Assembly: GCA_030533445.1 (NCBI GenBank)
Contig: CM060068.1
Coordinates: forward strand, 17,823,479-17,887,478
DNA: 64,000 nt
Direction: 5' to 3'
Origin: Cyprinodon diabolis
Taxonomy: Eukaryota; Chordata; Actinopteri; Cyprinodontiformes; Cyprinodontidae
Part shown: positions 47,261 through 59,992 of the stretch, in pieces
Layout: each line of letters begins with the position of its first letter
Position numbering within the stretch: the first letter of the stretch is position 1
The notes under the pieces: model-generated
Databases searched by the model: none
Told to the model about the DNA's origin: nothing
What the model saw: only the letters and a program-made list of their open reading frames with translations
Program-made: the position numbers and the translations under genes

Positions 47261-48127
47261 TATATATATATATATATGTTTTTTATTATTACCTATGAAC
47301 TGAATGTCTCAGTCTTTATGTTTGCTATTTATAATAACATAGGTGTGATTATACATTTGAGGTGGATATCTTTTGCACTATGGCAGCACAGAACTGACAA
47401 ACTACAGACTATAGAGATTGTCATTACCCTTTAATGGGACTGCTGCAATGATAAAATACAATTTATAAAATGATCTATGTAAACTAGACACACTGGTGAC
47501 GACAGGATCGGCAGGTTATTGTGAAGACAAACGGTTTCAAACGCTGGGTGTTGCATTTCGTTTTGTGTTTGTATAGTCAGAAAGGGTTCAAAATGTTTGT
47601 AAACTTCTAAATCCTGGCTGAAACTGAAAAAAATAAAAGTTGAAGCAGTAAAAATAGAAGTTGATATTTAATGTCAAATTTTTACCTTTTAAAAAAACAA
47701 ACATAAAATAATAAGAATTTTTTTTTTATTAGTTTTTCTTTTAAAATTCCTTTACTTTATTGCAGATTATACTGCAGATTTTATATTTTCAGATTGATAT
47801 CCATTTCTTTCAGTTTCTTTTTTTGTTGTTGTTTCAAATTGCTTTTTCAGTTTCAGGATTTTATTTTTACACCTTCAAATCAATTTTTTTAACATCTAGA
47901 TTTACACCCCTAATCTGACCGGAGTAGGCGGGGAAATGTGACTGACAGCTTGCAGCAGGAGATGTCCCAGACCATGTTGTATTCATGTACTGTGGGAAAT
48001 CCAACTACTTGGTGAACGCATACTGTGCAGCCTTTATTTGCCTTTTTGGCAAAATCCTTTGTAAAACCTGAAACGGAAAAGTGAATTTGAACCTAACTAA
48101 GAAACAAAAAAAGAAATTGATGAAACA

Positions 48128-48205
48128 AAAAAGAAACTGAAAGAAGTTTCTTCTTTCAGTTTCTTTTTCTGTTACAGAAGAGAAGGATCTTCTCTTCTGT
48201 AACAG
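48128..48205. repeat. two back-to-back perfect hairpins
   Basis: Hairpin 1: 18-bp arms 48128-48145 and 48151-48168 (GAAACTGAAAGAA / TTCTTTCAGTTTC core), 5-nt loop. Hairpin 2 starts at the next base: 16-bp arms 48169-48184 (CTGTTACAGAAGAGAA) and 48190-48205, 5-nt loop GGATC. Confidence 0.9.
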
Positions 48206-48439
48206 TTTGTCTTGCAGTAGCTCTAGTGAAACTTCTGTCTCTGTACTGTGTTGTTGTAGGACAGTCTGTTGATGACTAAAGGCTCAAAGTTGCAGGAAAT
48301 AGCTGGGCACCTTTATTAATTGGTAGAGCTCCTTCAAGCCATTAACTAATGCTACATCTCAGCAGATAATGGCTAAATATAACTAGGTATTCTCTGCAGA
48401 TGTATAGAAGGTATGTGGAATTGTCTTCTAAACATTGAA

Positions 48440-48913
48440 GAACTTATGTTTGGCTTCTTTGGTATCCACTCCATCCTTCATAGTAAAAAGGGCTGCGATT
48501 CAGTCCACACTGGATGCATGTCAGATAAGTTAATGGGTCCAGACAACCTCCCCTCCTATTTGTAATGTATTGGATCCACTCTAATGAGTTAACATCCAGT
48601 CAGGCTATTTTGGTCTTAGAAATTGATGTCTTCTCCACTGTCATCTGTCTAAAATAGACTTGGTCCATATCTCTCACGAATGGTGGACAACTCTCCATTA
48701 CACAACATTGAATACAATGGCTTCTATTTGCGATAAAAGAACAACCCCTGCAGACATCCTGGGTAAATGAGGGTTAAGGTTTGTCAAGAAGTACAATCTG
48801 CTCTGTTCCTTTTTATAGACGGCTTCATAGTTACATCTTCTCTCCAGTCTGTTGTCTAGGTGAACACCTAGGTAATTAAACTCCTCCATTGCTTCAGCTT
48901 CTTCTCCCATCAC
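48440..48913 (-). pseudogene. LINE reverse-transcriptase remnant
   Basis: Minus-strand frame with AMEEFNYLGVHLDNRLERRC and YKKEQSRLYFLTNL, matching the 'EEYKYLGVHLDNRL...YKKGQSRLYFLRRL' segment near the C-terminus of fish LINE ORF2. It then continues in another frame with CVMESCPPFVRDM and decays. Truncated at both ends. Confidence 0.75.
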
Positions 48914-50734
48914 GGGAATACTGTTTCACCTTTTCCTGTTTCTCCAGAAATCTATATACATCTCCCTTTTTCTTCACATCTACATTCCTTCTCATTTCTT
49001 TTTTTCTTGAAAAAATACAAAAATTGTATTGGGTCTTTTTGTGTAAAAAAATTATTGTCAAGGCTAACAAAAATTCAACAACCCAATATCTTCTAAAGTG
49101 AGGAAACAGGAGGTGAGTAATGAAGTTTGTAAAAAGACTAGAAGTGAATTCCATGAGGCACATTATCTTGTAAACAAGGGAATTTGAGTTGTTTTTCACA
49201 GTAACCCTGCATACCTGTGGTTTGTGCTGGGTTTCTTTAATTGGGGTTAAAGGTAACCTAAGGTAACAGCCACTTTTCCTCCTCCTTCTCCTCTTTTCTC
49301 ATTTCTATCCTTTTACACACCCCAACGTTCAACCCCAGACCACCATAAAATAATACATATCTCTGTACAAGTGCTATGGGAACCAAAGAAGGGGTTTGTT
49401 ATAAATCATACCATATCTAACTGTTTCTCACCAGATTAAAACATATCTTGAGAGCACTTCACTGACAGATTTTTACCAAGTTTCACCATATATTTTTGGA
49501 ATGAGTGCCAATTGGTCAGCACCAGTAGTTTAGAAGCTTAAGTGTAGCTAACATGGCAGCCAGGGAAAACCACAATGACCAAAAGTGTCTGTCAATGGTT
49601 CCGAGTGGCACCAGTAGGCTACTAGTCTTCCTAAAGGCCAGTTCAGTTGAGATTGCATGGTCAGAGCAGACGGAAAGAAAATAGAAGCAGGATGGTATAA
49701 AAAAGGAGCACTGTCTAAATGTGTCTTGGAGTTAGCGGGTAAGGCTAGCCACCACATGGCTAAAACAAACAAAACCTTCCCATGAAACTAAAGAGGGCTA
49801 AGCTGTGCTGACATTAAATATATATGCATAAAAGAGTTGGGGACACACAAGAATCAAGCAAAGAAAGAAGTAACCAATACATGCAGCTGATCACTGGGTA
49901 ATTACTACAAGCTCATGAATTAATCAATGCATGCATTCAAACATCAAAAATACTTTTAAAAAAATCTGAATCATTTCTGTTTGGTACACCAAAGAGTATC
50001 ACTTTTCTGTTTTATTTTGGGTAGGCCATTTTAAGAACAATTTATTTCTTACAATAGTGACATGACAAATGGCAGGGTCAGCTGAGTGAGCTGGAATGAG
50101 AATAAGAAGCAGTAGAAGAAGAAAATTTGTAGATGTAAACATACCAAACTAGAGTAAACATGACAACGAGTAAATATGGTGACAACGTTGTTTTTAAAAG
50201 ACACGAGTCCAAATATACATACAAGTAACTGCAATCACCACAATGTTAGCAGGCAAAGAGATACAGTGGGCTAGTCATCTTGGCAACAGGAACATCTGTC
50301 CAGAAAAGCTGTTACATAACACAAAAGCAGTTCTTCGCTATTTCTTTTTTCCATGTCAAACCCAAAGGTCAGTGTACAGTGAGGCAAATAATGTGATGCT
50401 CCATTCCGGACCTTTTCACTTTTGTGAATAGTTGAAGGGTTAAAATCGACTTATTAAAGCTAATCATATCAAATGCCTAGAACCAAACATACAATATTTC
50501 TGACTATTGACAAGGAGTACTTAATATATCATAATGGTAAAGGCATTTTGGGCTTTCAAGTATCAACACCATGTTTCACATCATGGGCTAACAATTATTT
50601 TTATGATGGTGGAGCAATCAAGAGTTTGATTAAACTGGCATGGTCCTAAAGCCATAAAGGAGCCCCAGACCATCTTGCAGAATTCCGTCCTCCTGGATAA
50701 TATTCTAGTGAGAGTGGACAGTCGCTTTCATGTG

Positions 50735-50870
50735 TCCTTGACTTTGCAACAATCCCTCATTCCGAGCATGTAGCGAAAGGGGAGAGAAAAAGTCCCATTT
50801 AAAGGGAAGAAGACTCTAGCACAATCAGGCTCAACGTGAACAATCTGCCACTGCCAAAAGGGGGTTTTCT
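50735..50870 (+). repeat. diverged fragment of interspersed repeat
   Basis: CAACAATCCCTCATTCCGAG CATGTAGCGAAAGG...AAAGGGAAGAAGACTCTAGC...GGCTCAACGTGAAC follows the same order of motifs as 8200-8330. Confidence 0.5.
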
Positions 50871-53489
50871 AACCTTTAGATCTTTGGAGTGTTATAATAT
50901 TTTTGCTCTCTTAAAAGATTCTCCTACCTGAACAGTGGATCTCTACTGCACCATCCACCACTATTCAACCTGCTGTTCCTTTCCTTTTCACTTTCAATTT
51001 TCCATTGATACATTAAACAGTCTTCTGTTAGATGTTTAAAGCTGGAGATAAGGTTTTCTAACCTAAGTCCGCATTAAAACAAATTTTTCACCTGACCTGA
51101 CTGATGTGCTTATTTATCTTCTTAAAGGTGTTTATACACTAATGCCCTCTATCAAACCTCTAAGGCTTCAGAATAAATGACATGCAAACAGACTGTATAT
51201 AAATCGTTAGACTTCGAAGGCCTGGTTGCCCTTGACTTTATTGTTGAGTATTAATGTAAAACTTTGGACATAGGCTTTACACTTTACCATATGTATTTAT
51301 AAAATATATCAAATGAATTTAAATATCATGTATCATTTCTTTCCACTCTGCACATAGGTACTTATTTCTACTAGTCCATCACATGGACCACTACACAAAA
51401 AGGATGGTTTTGAACTGGGGAAGTAAAAACTATGTATTATGTCTAACTTGAGTGTAATATTCTCCTAATCTTCCCTCTGATGTTGAAATTTATCATTTAT
51501 CCTACAAGAAATAATAATTTACCTATATGAGAATGGTGTATCAGAAATGAATCAGAGTTGTGTCATCAAGTTCAATAACAAGTCTCACAGCATCTTACTG
51601 TGACCATATTTCTGTCCAGTGCTCCTCCTGTTACATATGTCATAGGGTTTTTTCACTCCTCCCCCCTGCATCCCTCTCCCTCTCTTTTCCTCCTGAGTAT
51701 GTGCCACATCTGTGGGCTCTGTGGTGATGTTTCTCTGCTCAGAATGGATTCACCAGCTCAAAAACGTCCTTATTATATTTATATTTTACTACACCACTAG
51801 AAACCCATGCCAGCTGGGCTGCAGAAGTTTGGGCAGAAAAAAGAAAAAAGGGGGGAGGAGGGCGAGTGAGAATAGATTGAGCAATGGAAATTTAAAGAAA
51901 ATGGGGTGGAAGCAAACAACTTGTAAGAAGAGGGCATAGATGAAAAGCTTGGATGGGGAAAAGGAAAGAGAAAAGTTTAAAATTTTTCTTAAAAAGGTAA
52001 GAAAAATATATAGTCTGCATCTTGAAATTGAAGGAACATTAACTTCAAATATAGAAGTATTAAAAAAAGATAAGTATAATTTAATGATGTTTTACGTGCA
52101 ACACTGTGGAACGTAATGGACAAAGATCTTTTTGCGATTTAAGGTTGGAGAAGGACATGAGAACAAGCCTTTAACACAACACAGAAAAAGGAGCTCTCCT
52201 TAAGCTCTAAGCAGGAATGGTCAAATTTGTTGAAAGTTATTTACATAAAATAAAAAAAGGGGTGAGAGAAACATTTAACAAACAACTAAAAGCATAAGCT
52301 AATAAAAAACATTTTTGAAGTAGCTATAAAAGTAGAGTGAAAAGATACAGTATATACTTTCTAAAATGTAATTAGAAAAGTTATTATGAATCATGTGTCT
52401 GTGTTTATTTAAAAAAAAAACATTAGTCTCTATTTTAGTAAAACCTATTTATCATAGGGACCACACTACAAACATTATTATAAAATCAATATTTTACAAA
52501 CATTCCCAAGTGTCATATGGAAAACACCCCAATGTGCTAATTACAGGACATTACTAGAGAGTTTCCATTGAAGTTGCAAAGTGTTTATGCAATTTTTACT
52601 CAAAGTTGTTTTTAATTTACTAAAAAATGTCAGCCAAATTATGGTTTAAGCAAGTTAAAAGAAATAGAAATCTGAAAAACAAAACATGCATTGGAATTTA
52701 TCTGCAGCCTAATGGCCGAGCACCTTATCATTCTCATTAAGACTAGATATAGATATTGTAGGCATCAAATCACAACAAGATAACATTAAAATATTCCAAC
52801 ATGCACACAATTCATCAGTCACAGTTGGAGATTTACTATTTAAACATTTAGGTATATGTAATTCAGCATCAGGTGCAATAATAAACATTTCCAAATCAGA
52901 ACTCAAGGACACAGTCACAATACAGGTAGGCTTTCATGGCATGAAGGACACCATTAAGGTTGTGTGTCTGCACCTTGGTTAGATGCAGGAGGTGGTGAGA
53001 AATGAGACTTGAAAATGTATTTAATCTGTGAAAATTTATTTTTTCCAGAACAAACACCCCAAACCCTGCAGGGCTAGAAGGTTAGATTTCCAATCCTTTA
53101 ATAAGATTTTAAGAGGTAGCAAAAAATGGACAACACTGGACTTCTTTATATTATTTTTTGGATTTATGCTTAACTAGTACGTGCCAACCCATCACATAGT
53201 AAAGGAACTCTTTGAGTGCATTTTTGAACCTTTAAAACTCTTTGAATCCTTTCGAGAAAATCAAATTTCAAGTTTTTCTAAATTAATTTACATTATTGAA
53301 GAAAAATGCACAAATATGAGTGTTTGTAGCTTTATTGACACATTTTTTTTATATTTGAGTACAAGTTATCTGGAAGAAAATGTCTACTGTGTCTGCAAGA
53401 AACAGGGTTATAAGTTAGGTTGATTAGAGAGCATAGTATTCATTAAGGCTCAAGCTACCATGGGATAGCAGAGCCACAGCAGAAGTTGG

Positions 53490-53620
53490 AGGTAATTGGT
53501 TATGTTTACTGAAGTAACTTAGGAGTAGCTGATTGCACCATACTTTTTACTTTAACTTGGATATTATTCTCAAGTATTTACAGTAAGTACATTTTGACTA
53601 TTCTACCCTTAGAAATCGAC
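53490..53620. repeat. weak hAT-like fragment
   Basis: CATACTTTTTACTTTAACTT...CTCAAGTATTTACAGTAAGTAC resembles 40920-41000, with many changes. Confidence 0.3.
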
Positions 53621-53869
53621 TTCACTAAATGTATCAGTGACAGTAGAACAGTTTAGGTGAATATACAGTTAGCAGTTTATATTGTCATTCGAGTTATTTT
53701 ACTATTCTCTTAAAAATTACCTATAGTATGTTATGTCGACAGATCTGAGGTCTGGTTGGTGCTGTGCTGTTTTATTGCTTCTAACTCTTTTCCTGAAGTG
53801 TATGATTGGCAGGCTGTGGCTCCAAGATGGCCCTCATCATATCCTGATTAAGTAAGGTACCAGAGTTTT

Positions 53870-54130
53870 AGTTCACCCGGTGTGGTAACCCGACCAAGTC
53901 GTGTCACGTGTGTGATTCTTCCCTCAATCTCTGCCTCCATTTCACCTGTCTGTCCACCTTCTAAAGTTCATCTGCAAGATCAAACCAGGGAAGGATCACC
54001 AACCTGCCAATCTCAGCTCTCTGTAAAGATTCATCTTTTCCCGGATCTTTCCCTCTTTTCCCACCTTAAGCGTCCCTAGCACACATCAGATGTTATTCCA
54101 AACCCTTAGCTCCAGATTAGCCATTCTTAC
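53870..54130 (+). repeat. unclassified C/T-rich repeat-like tail
   Basis: C/T-rich 250-bp block without poly-AT runs, similar in character to 60380-60830. Family not identified. Confidence 0.3.
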
Positions 54131-55209
54131 CTTTTATTATTAGAACCTGAACAACATCCTGATAACTCATTCAGCCAAACTAACCTTTTCAATTTAAAAA
54201 ATTTGTATTTGGAAAACTTTTGTTTCTGTTTGTAATTGTCTCCTAGCCAAGCCAAGCAAATACTCTACGGTTTATGTTGGAAAAAAATATTCAGAATAGT
54301 ATTCAGAATAGTTTTAATTCTGCCCAAATTGTTATTTTTATTTTTTGCAACTATATTAGAAATTAATTAGGTAATATCCATAATTGTGATTATGGGTGGA
54401 CTGGGTGAGGGTAAAATGTTGACCATTTGCAGCTTAACCCTTTAAAGCCCGATCCAAGAATAAAACAAAACAGAAAATTACTTTTTTTTTGGTTTGAAGT
54501 CCTTATTTGGCCTTTTAACAAAATATGTAAAAAGAAAAAAAAAATACATTTTTGATATTAATAATTTATTACTATGCGATAAGTCAAGATTATTTTTTGT
54601 GTAGTCTTCTGTCCTCTGTTATCAGGTATATCTGATTGTGTACAATAGGATTCTGAGCAAAGTTTTTACCATTAAATTATGCAAAATGTGTCAGACGCAA
54701 AACATTTCAGAAACCGTATGTATCAAATATGATACATTTGGCATTACAGGGTGAAGTTAAGGGATGTCGGCTTTCTGTCCATAGCAAAAAATTTTTGAAA
54801 CAAAGCTGGTTCGCTGAAGGAACACATTATCCCCCACAATGACATCATTTGGTAAATCTGGTCAGACTTCTCCATCTCATGTAGTGGTGTTAGCTCTCTT
54901 TAAATTGTATGTAAGAAGGCCAGGATAAACTAAAGTGCTATAGTTGTAAGTCTGTACATGTCCTTACACCATTCTCAGATAAAGCAGGTCAAAGCAGCAA
55001 CATATTTTGCAAGTGGTGAGAATAAATCTCCCTTAAAACAAAAACCTTAAAAATTTAGGAAGATTTATTTCAATCAAGCGTGTCACCTGGTCAAAATTTA
55101 AAAGCTACATAATGTGTTTTAAATCAAAAATGATACCTTAAACACAGAAAGAAACAGTTGAGGCAATTTCATCTAAGATGAATAGAACAGTTTTTAACAA
55201 AGATCCATT

Positions 55210-55336
55210 AAAAAAAAAAATAATGCAACCACTTTTGGCATTTACTTAATCACATTCAGTTACTTTAACACAATTGTTTTATGTCCTACCCCGCTAACAT
55301 GAAACAATTGTGTTGTTTGCATTATTTTTTTCAGTG
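55210..55336. mobile_element. palindromic MITE, copy 2
   Basis: AATGCAACCACTTTTGGCAT...CAGTTACTTTAACACAATTG then, inverted, AACAATTGTGTTGTTTGCATT, followed by ATTTTTTTCAGTGAGACTG. Shares termini and core with 38509-38670. Confidence 0.7.
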
Positions 55337-55624
55337 AGACTGACCAACTGCACAGTTTAAGGCAGTTTTGTCGCTGCATTGCCTAGTAGCAATTTCCCTA
55401 TTTGCACATCAACAATGTTTTAGCAGCTTGTAGATCCCACTGTTCTAAGAGAATGTCATGAAAGAAGGAAACTAAAGCATATACAAAAATGTGTAACTTA
55501 GGAATTTGTACCAAAACAGAGGATACAAAAAGTAGTTACATAATTGGAAGAAAATTGTTTTTTTGTTCTTTTAGTATTGCTGCTTGCTATACTGAAAGAA
55601 CAAAACGTGATTCCTTCTTACTTT

Positions 55625-55790
55625 TCAATTTAATTCAGTTCATTTATATAGCGTTAATTCACAACAAGTCATCTCAAGGCACTTTACAGTTCACCAGATC
55701 ATACAGTGAAATTGATTCAAAGTTTTCTATCTAAGGAAAACCCGTTGATTGCATCGACTTATTGATTCCAATGCAATCCTCACACTATAG
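55625..55790 (+). repeat. interspersed repeat, partial copy
   Basis: CATTTATATAGCGTTAATTC, CAAGTCATCTCAAGGCAC and TTGATTGCATCGACTTATTG in the same order as 8070-8210; truncated after that. Confidence 0.7.
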
Positions 55791-56645
55791 ACTGAAAGCA
55801 GAACTCAGGTGCAGTTAAGTGAAGTGATTGATAGTGAATGTAAGCAGATGTTAACATGTGCATGTAAGCCAATACTTTAGCTGTTTTGATCTAGAGCACA
55901 CAGGTCTATGTGTACATATAATGTCAATAAGAAAAGACTTTAGAGAATGAAATGTTGCAGGCTATCCACCTTGGAAGAATAGTAAAGCCATCTTCAACAA
56001 TCCGTAGCGCAACCTTCCATATAGTTTATTTCAGATGAGGAAAGTATTTAAGGCCAGCATTAATCTTCCCAGTTAAGGATGATCCATCGATTTCAGTTCA
56101 AGTTCAGAATTTAAAAGCTCAAATATATAGTAAAAAATTTAACAACCATTAAAATAATTTAAGATTTGTAGGTATTTATTGGTATTCTAGATGTTACAAT
56201 GTGTAACAAATACAGCAAAGGATTTCACAGGTAGACCCTCTTTTTCAAAAGGTTACCCTGAGACTACACTTTAAGAATTTACTCACAAAACTGATGTCAT
56301 TGATACCAGCTTCTATCTAAAATCTAAAATTGATTTAATAAAGGATCTCATTTATAAAACATTCCTAACATCCATACTAAAAGCGTTTGTATAATGAACT
56401 GTAAAATAAGAAATTAAAAAGGAACGCGTAAGATCTCAAAAGATAAAAAAATGATGCTCCATCATTTTTTTACCCACTACAAAGAGTTTATTTCATGGTC
56501 ACAGAGAAAGCAAAACAAACAAATTATGAGACAGACTGGTCCAATTGAACTGAAATTTAACTGGAGCAACTTTAATTAGTATTAAGTAGTTCTTATGGCA
56601 TTCATGTGGCTTGTTTGCATGTTTGAAGACATCTGATCATTCTCA

Positions 56646-57770
56646 TTATGAGGTGAAGGATGGTGGCCCACAGTATCTTCTTCCAGATACTGAACAGGGC
56701 ATGGATCTAAGAATTATGTTCCAGAGATGTTGTACTTGATTTAAATTAGGGGAGTGTGGTGATACAGTGGGTAGCACAGTTGCCTTGCAGCAAGAAGGTT
56801 CTGGGTTCGATTCTCGGCCCGGAGTCTTTTTGCATGGAGTTTGCATGTTCTCCCTGTACATGTGTGGGTTCTCTTCGAGTAATCCAGCTTCCTCCCACAG
56901 TTTAAAAACATGACTAGTAGGTTAATCGGCTTCTCTGAATTTTCCTTAGGTGTGAGTGTGTGTGTGCATGGTTGTGTGTCTTTCTGTCTCTCTGAGTTGC
57001 CCTGCGACAGACTGGCGACTTGTCAGGGGCATACCACGCCTCTTGCCAATAGACTGCTGGAGATAGGCACTGGCCACAGCGACCCTGAAAAGGACTAAGC
57101 GGAAAAAAACGGATGGAGTGTGGAGGCATATGTTCCTTCATCCTAATGGAAATGCCTGCATACTTTTGCCACATGAGCCAGGCATTATCATACACACAGA
57201 GTAACCAAGGACCCACTCAACCAGCAACAGGTCTAACAATACATGAAAGGCTTTAATCCCTATACCTGTTGATGGTCAAGGTGCCATTGTTTATTCTTAG
57301 GTCTGTACATCCTTCCATGGGTATGCCTCCCCAGAGCAAAACCGGGCCACAACTAAAATGGTCATGCTTGTTGAATATTTTTGCTTCCAAGATCTGTCAT
57401 GTCCCTTTAGCACAGAGATAACCGGCTCTCATTTTTGAAAAGAAGCTACCAGTTCCAGTGTGTGCTAGTACATGCTAGTTGACCTCAATGGTACCGGGTC
57501 GTCAATGGAGGGCCTGCTAGAGGTTTAATGTCTGGGTTTAAGTATTAGATAAAAGAAATTGATGTCAATGGTCATCTGTAGCTCATTTTATATCACTCTG
57601 GCAGTATTTATCCTGTTTCTCCCTGCACAATGAAGCAGATACTGCTCCTCTTCTTGGTTTAGGGACTTCCACTGGCCTTGTCCAGCTCCCTTACACTGAC
57701 TACCCGTCTCTGCCATGGTCTTGAGATTGTGCTGGGAGACATACTAAACCCTCGGGTAATGACATGTAAT
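56646..57770 (-). pseudogene. old Tc1-like transposon relic, split by a SINE-like repeat
   Basis: On the minus strand, fragments of a Tc1 transposase persist: a YDNAWLMWQKYAG segment (from DNARPHVAKVC) ending about 57116, and SPNLNQVQHLWNIILRSMP (from SPDLNPIEHLWDI) at about 56650-56750. A repeat at 56751-57123 separates the two. Upstream part (57130-57770) is recognisable only at DNA level. Full of stops; terminal repeats not located. Confidence 0.65.
56751..57123 (+). repeat. SINE-like teleost repeat inserted in Tc1 relic
   Basis: Contains CAGTGGGTAGCACAGTTGCC, GGTTCTGGGTTCGATTCTCG, GCATGGAGTTTGCATGTTCT and CCTGCGACAGACTGGCGACT, a very common teleost repeat. GGAGTGTGG occurs at both ends (56751-56759 and 57115-57123), a likely 9-bp target duplication. 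The GGTTCGATTC box resembles a tRNA B box, but classification is uncertain. Confidence 0.75.
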
Positions 57771-59704
57771 ACGACATCTTGGTAGACTCAAACTGACTAG
57801 ACTGCTTTATGTGTAAACTTAGTTATGAACATAGCAGAAAATCTGCAACAGAAAAGAAAAATCAAGCTGTTATAATAGCCCAGACAAAAGCCATACAGTA
57901 CCTGAACCCAACTGTTTATCTGTGGCTAGATTTCACAATGCGGTGAGCATGATTGAATGTTGAAATAAATGAATAATGTACAATAATGTACAATTGAAAA
58001 TCAATTGCGAAAAGAGCTGTAGTTTGTAAAAATGAACAGTCAGAATACCAGAAGCAATACATTAAGAAAATGTCGGTAAAAATATAAAAGTAAATCAACA
58101 CAAAAGAGAGAGGAAAAGAAATAACAATAACTATTAATGGGGAAATGGAGAAAAACTGAACACTTACAAAAAGCAAGAAAAAGGCAGTAGAAAAAAAGGT
58201 GGATGACTTCAGGGACTGGTACTGATCAGTAGCCCTTTTTGTGATGCGGCTTCTAGATTCCAGCCCACTGATTGGTCAGCTGCCTAACTTGGAACATGCG
58301 TTCCCACAATCCCTCAGCACCACTTCAATTCCACCACATTGGTTTACCACTCTGTGGTTCAAAACAGTGCCTGCTGGCATGAGTAACATATCAATAAATT
58401 CATTATACATTTATACTGAAACATTTATACTGCAGCAGTGTGTTTTGCACAGCAAAGGTATTTATAGAATGTGGGTGCATGTGTTTCTGTGTTTCTGTGT
58501 GTAGTCACTGTGTTACACTGAAGCTGTGTGAAGCTGCGGTGAGACAGACGTCTGGGGTGTGGGCTTCAGAATTTGGGGGGCTGTAATGCAGAGGAACAGA
58601 AAACAAGTGTGAAGGAAGGATTGGAGGAATGTTTTTTTTTTTTTTTTTTTAACTACGATGTAAGATGGGTAGAAGGAGGAAATCCAGCCAACCTGCTGAC
58701 AAATATGAGAAAAAAATGACATGAACACAGGGAGGCAGCATTTAGAAATTAAGAATTATTCAGAGTCCCTAATATGAAACAAAAGCAGTAATCACTATTG
58801 ATGCATCCAAACAGCACAAAATAAGCCCAACCAAAAGAACATAAATGAAATATTCTTCCACCCAGCACTACCCACCCTTGGCCTTACTCCTGCAGAAACT
58901 TAGCAATATTTATTCATAGAACAAAAAGAAACCGGGGAAATTACATGGTGTCCTATTGTTCAGCTGTTTATTGAATGAAGACTTTTCCATTCAATGGCCC
59001 ATTTGGATACTTCATTATTGTTTCCATGATTACAATAGTTTTTAGAAAGTCTATTCAAAGCACTGGCCTATGACTACGTGACATCTGGACCATGGCAATG
59101 AGGGTGAAAAGGCCACAGAGAAATCAGCTAATTTAAGTCTGAAGAAAAAAAATCCTAATTTAAGTTGTTTGATTTATAACTTTCCACAGCAAATCTTACA
59201 AATTTTAAAAATACAAATCCTATTGGTGATTAGCTCTTAGTATGACTAAGTTTGTAATGACTCCCAAAGGTTGTATTTATGCAAGCTGTTGTGATAGTTT
59301 GTAGAAAAATACAACAAAAATGTATGCAGAGGACAAGACATAATGATATTAAAACATGAGTTGAAGTTTAATGTAATACTAACATAATACTGTTGTGACA
59401 TAACAAAAACTGTGGTATTGGTTAAAGACAAGTTATTAAGAGAGGGTCTTTTTGCACATTTTGTTTGTTTTTTGACTGAAAGAAAGCATTTGAGAACTGT
59501 AAAGTAACAAAACTATGACTGGTCCCTGTGTTTTCTGGATATGGATAAAAGTTTAATATTATAAAAACTTTCCTAACAATTGTTTGGGATAGACTCAGCA
59601 CTCCTTAAATGTCACCTTTACAATATAGGGTCCAAGGTTAATATAATTTATGCATTAACAATACCAGACTAATCATTTGTTCTGACTGCATTCATTTTAA
59701 CCAA
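57771..59704. other. gene-free AT-rich stretch
   Basis: No repeat family or gene recognised; includes a poly-T run near 58630. Nothing more can be supported. Confidence 0.5.
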
Positions 59705-59992
59705 ATAAATTAATTAGATCAGTTGTCTGTTCTTTATATTTAGGCACTTTCACAGAAACCAATATACAGTAAGCTGTTATATTCTATATATTATCAACCA
59801 TGTAAGGTAAATCAGTATACTAAAAACTGTTCCTTATAATGATCGTTTTAAATCACCATATATTGCTTCCTGCTTGTTTTTCCTGCTTGTTGTCAACCTG
59901 AGCCTTAATTTTGTTTTTGTCTTTGCCTCTCAGCAGGAAGTCACCCTGCAAACAGGATTTGTTCGGTCCTTCTCTCTCTGGAAGGTTCAACT

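Larger units (their letters stand above)
47261..56645. other. gene-free stretch with repeats
   Basis: 9.4 kb without a recognised gene. Contains a double hairpin (48128-48205), a LINE remnant (48440-48913), repeat fragments at 50735-50870, 53490-53620, 53870-54130 and 55625-55790, and a palindromic MITE (55210-55336). The open frames are short and look random. Confidence 0.5.

Noticed and set aside
45943..47437. TTAA MITE (TTAAAGGTACAGTGTG start) containing Tc1 element B
   Set aside because: The left end resembles a known teleost MITE start, but the proposed right end matches over only about eight bases, so the boundary is not supported.
56800..56830. tRNA gene (GGTTCGATTC B-box)
   Set aside because: No matching A box or cloverleaf; it is part of a common teleost interspersed repeat.
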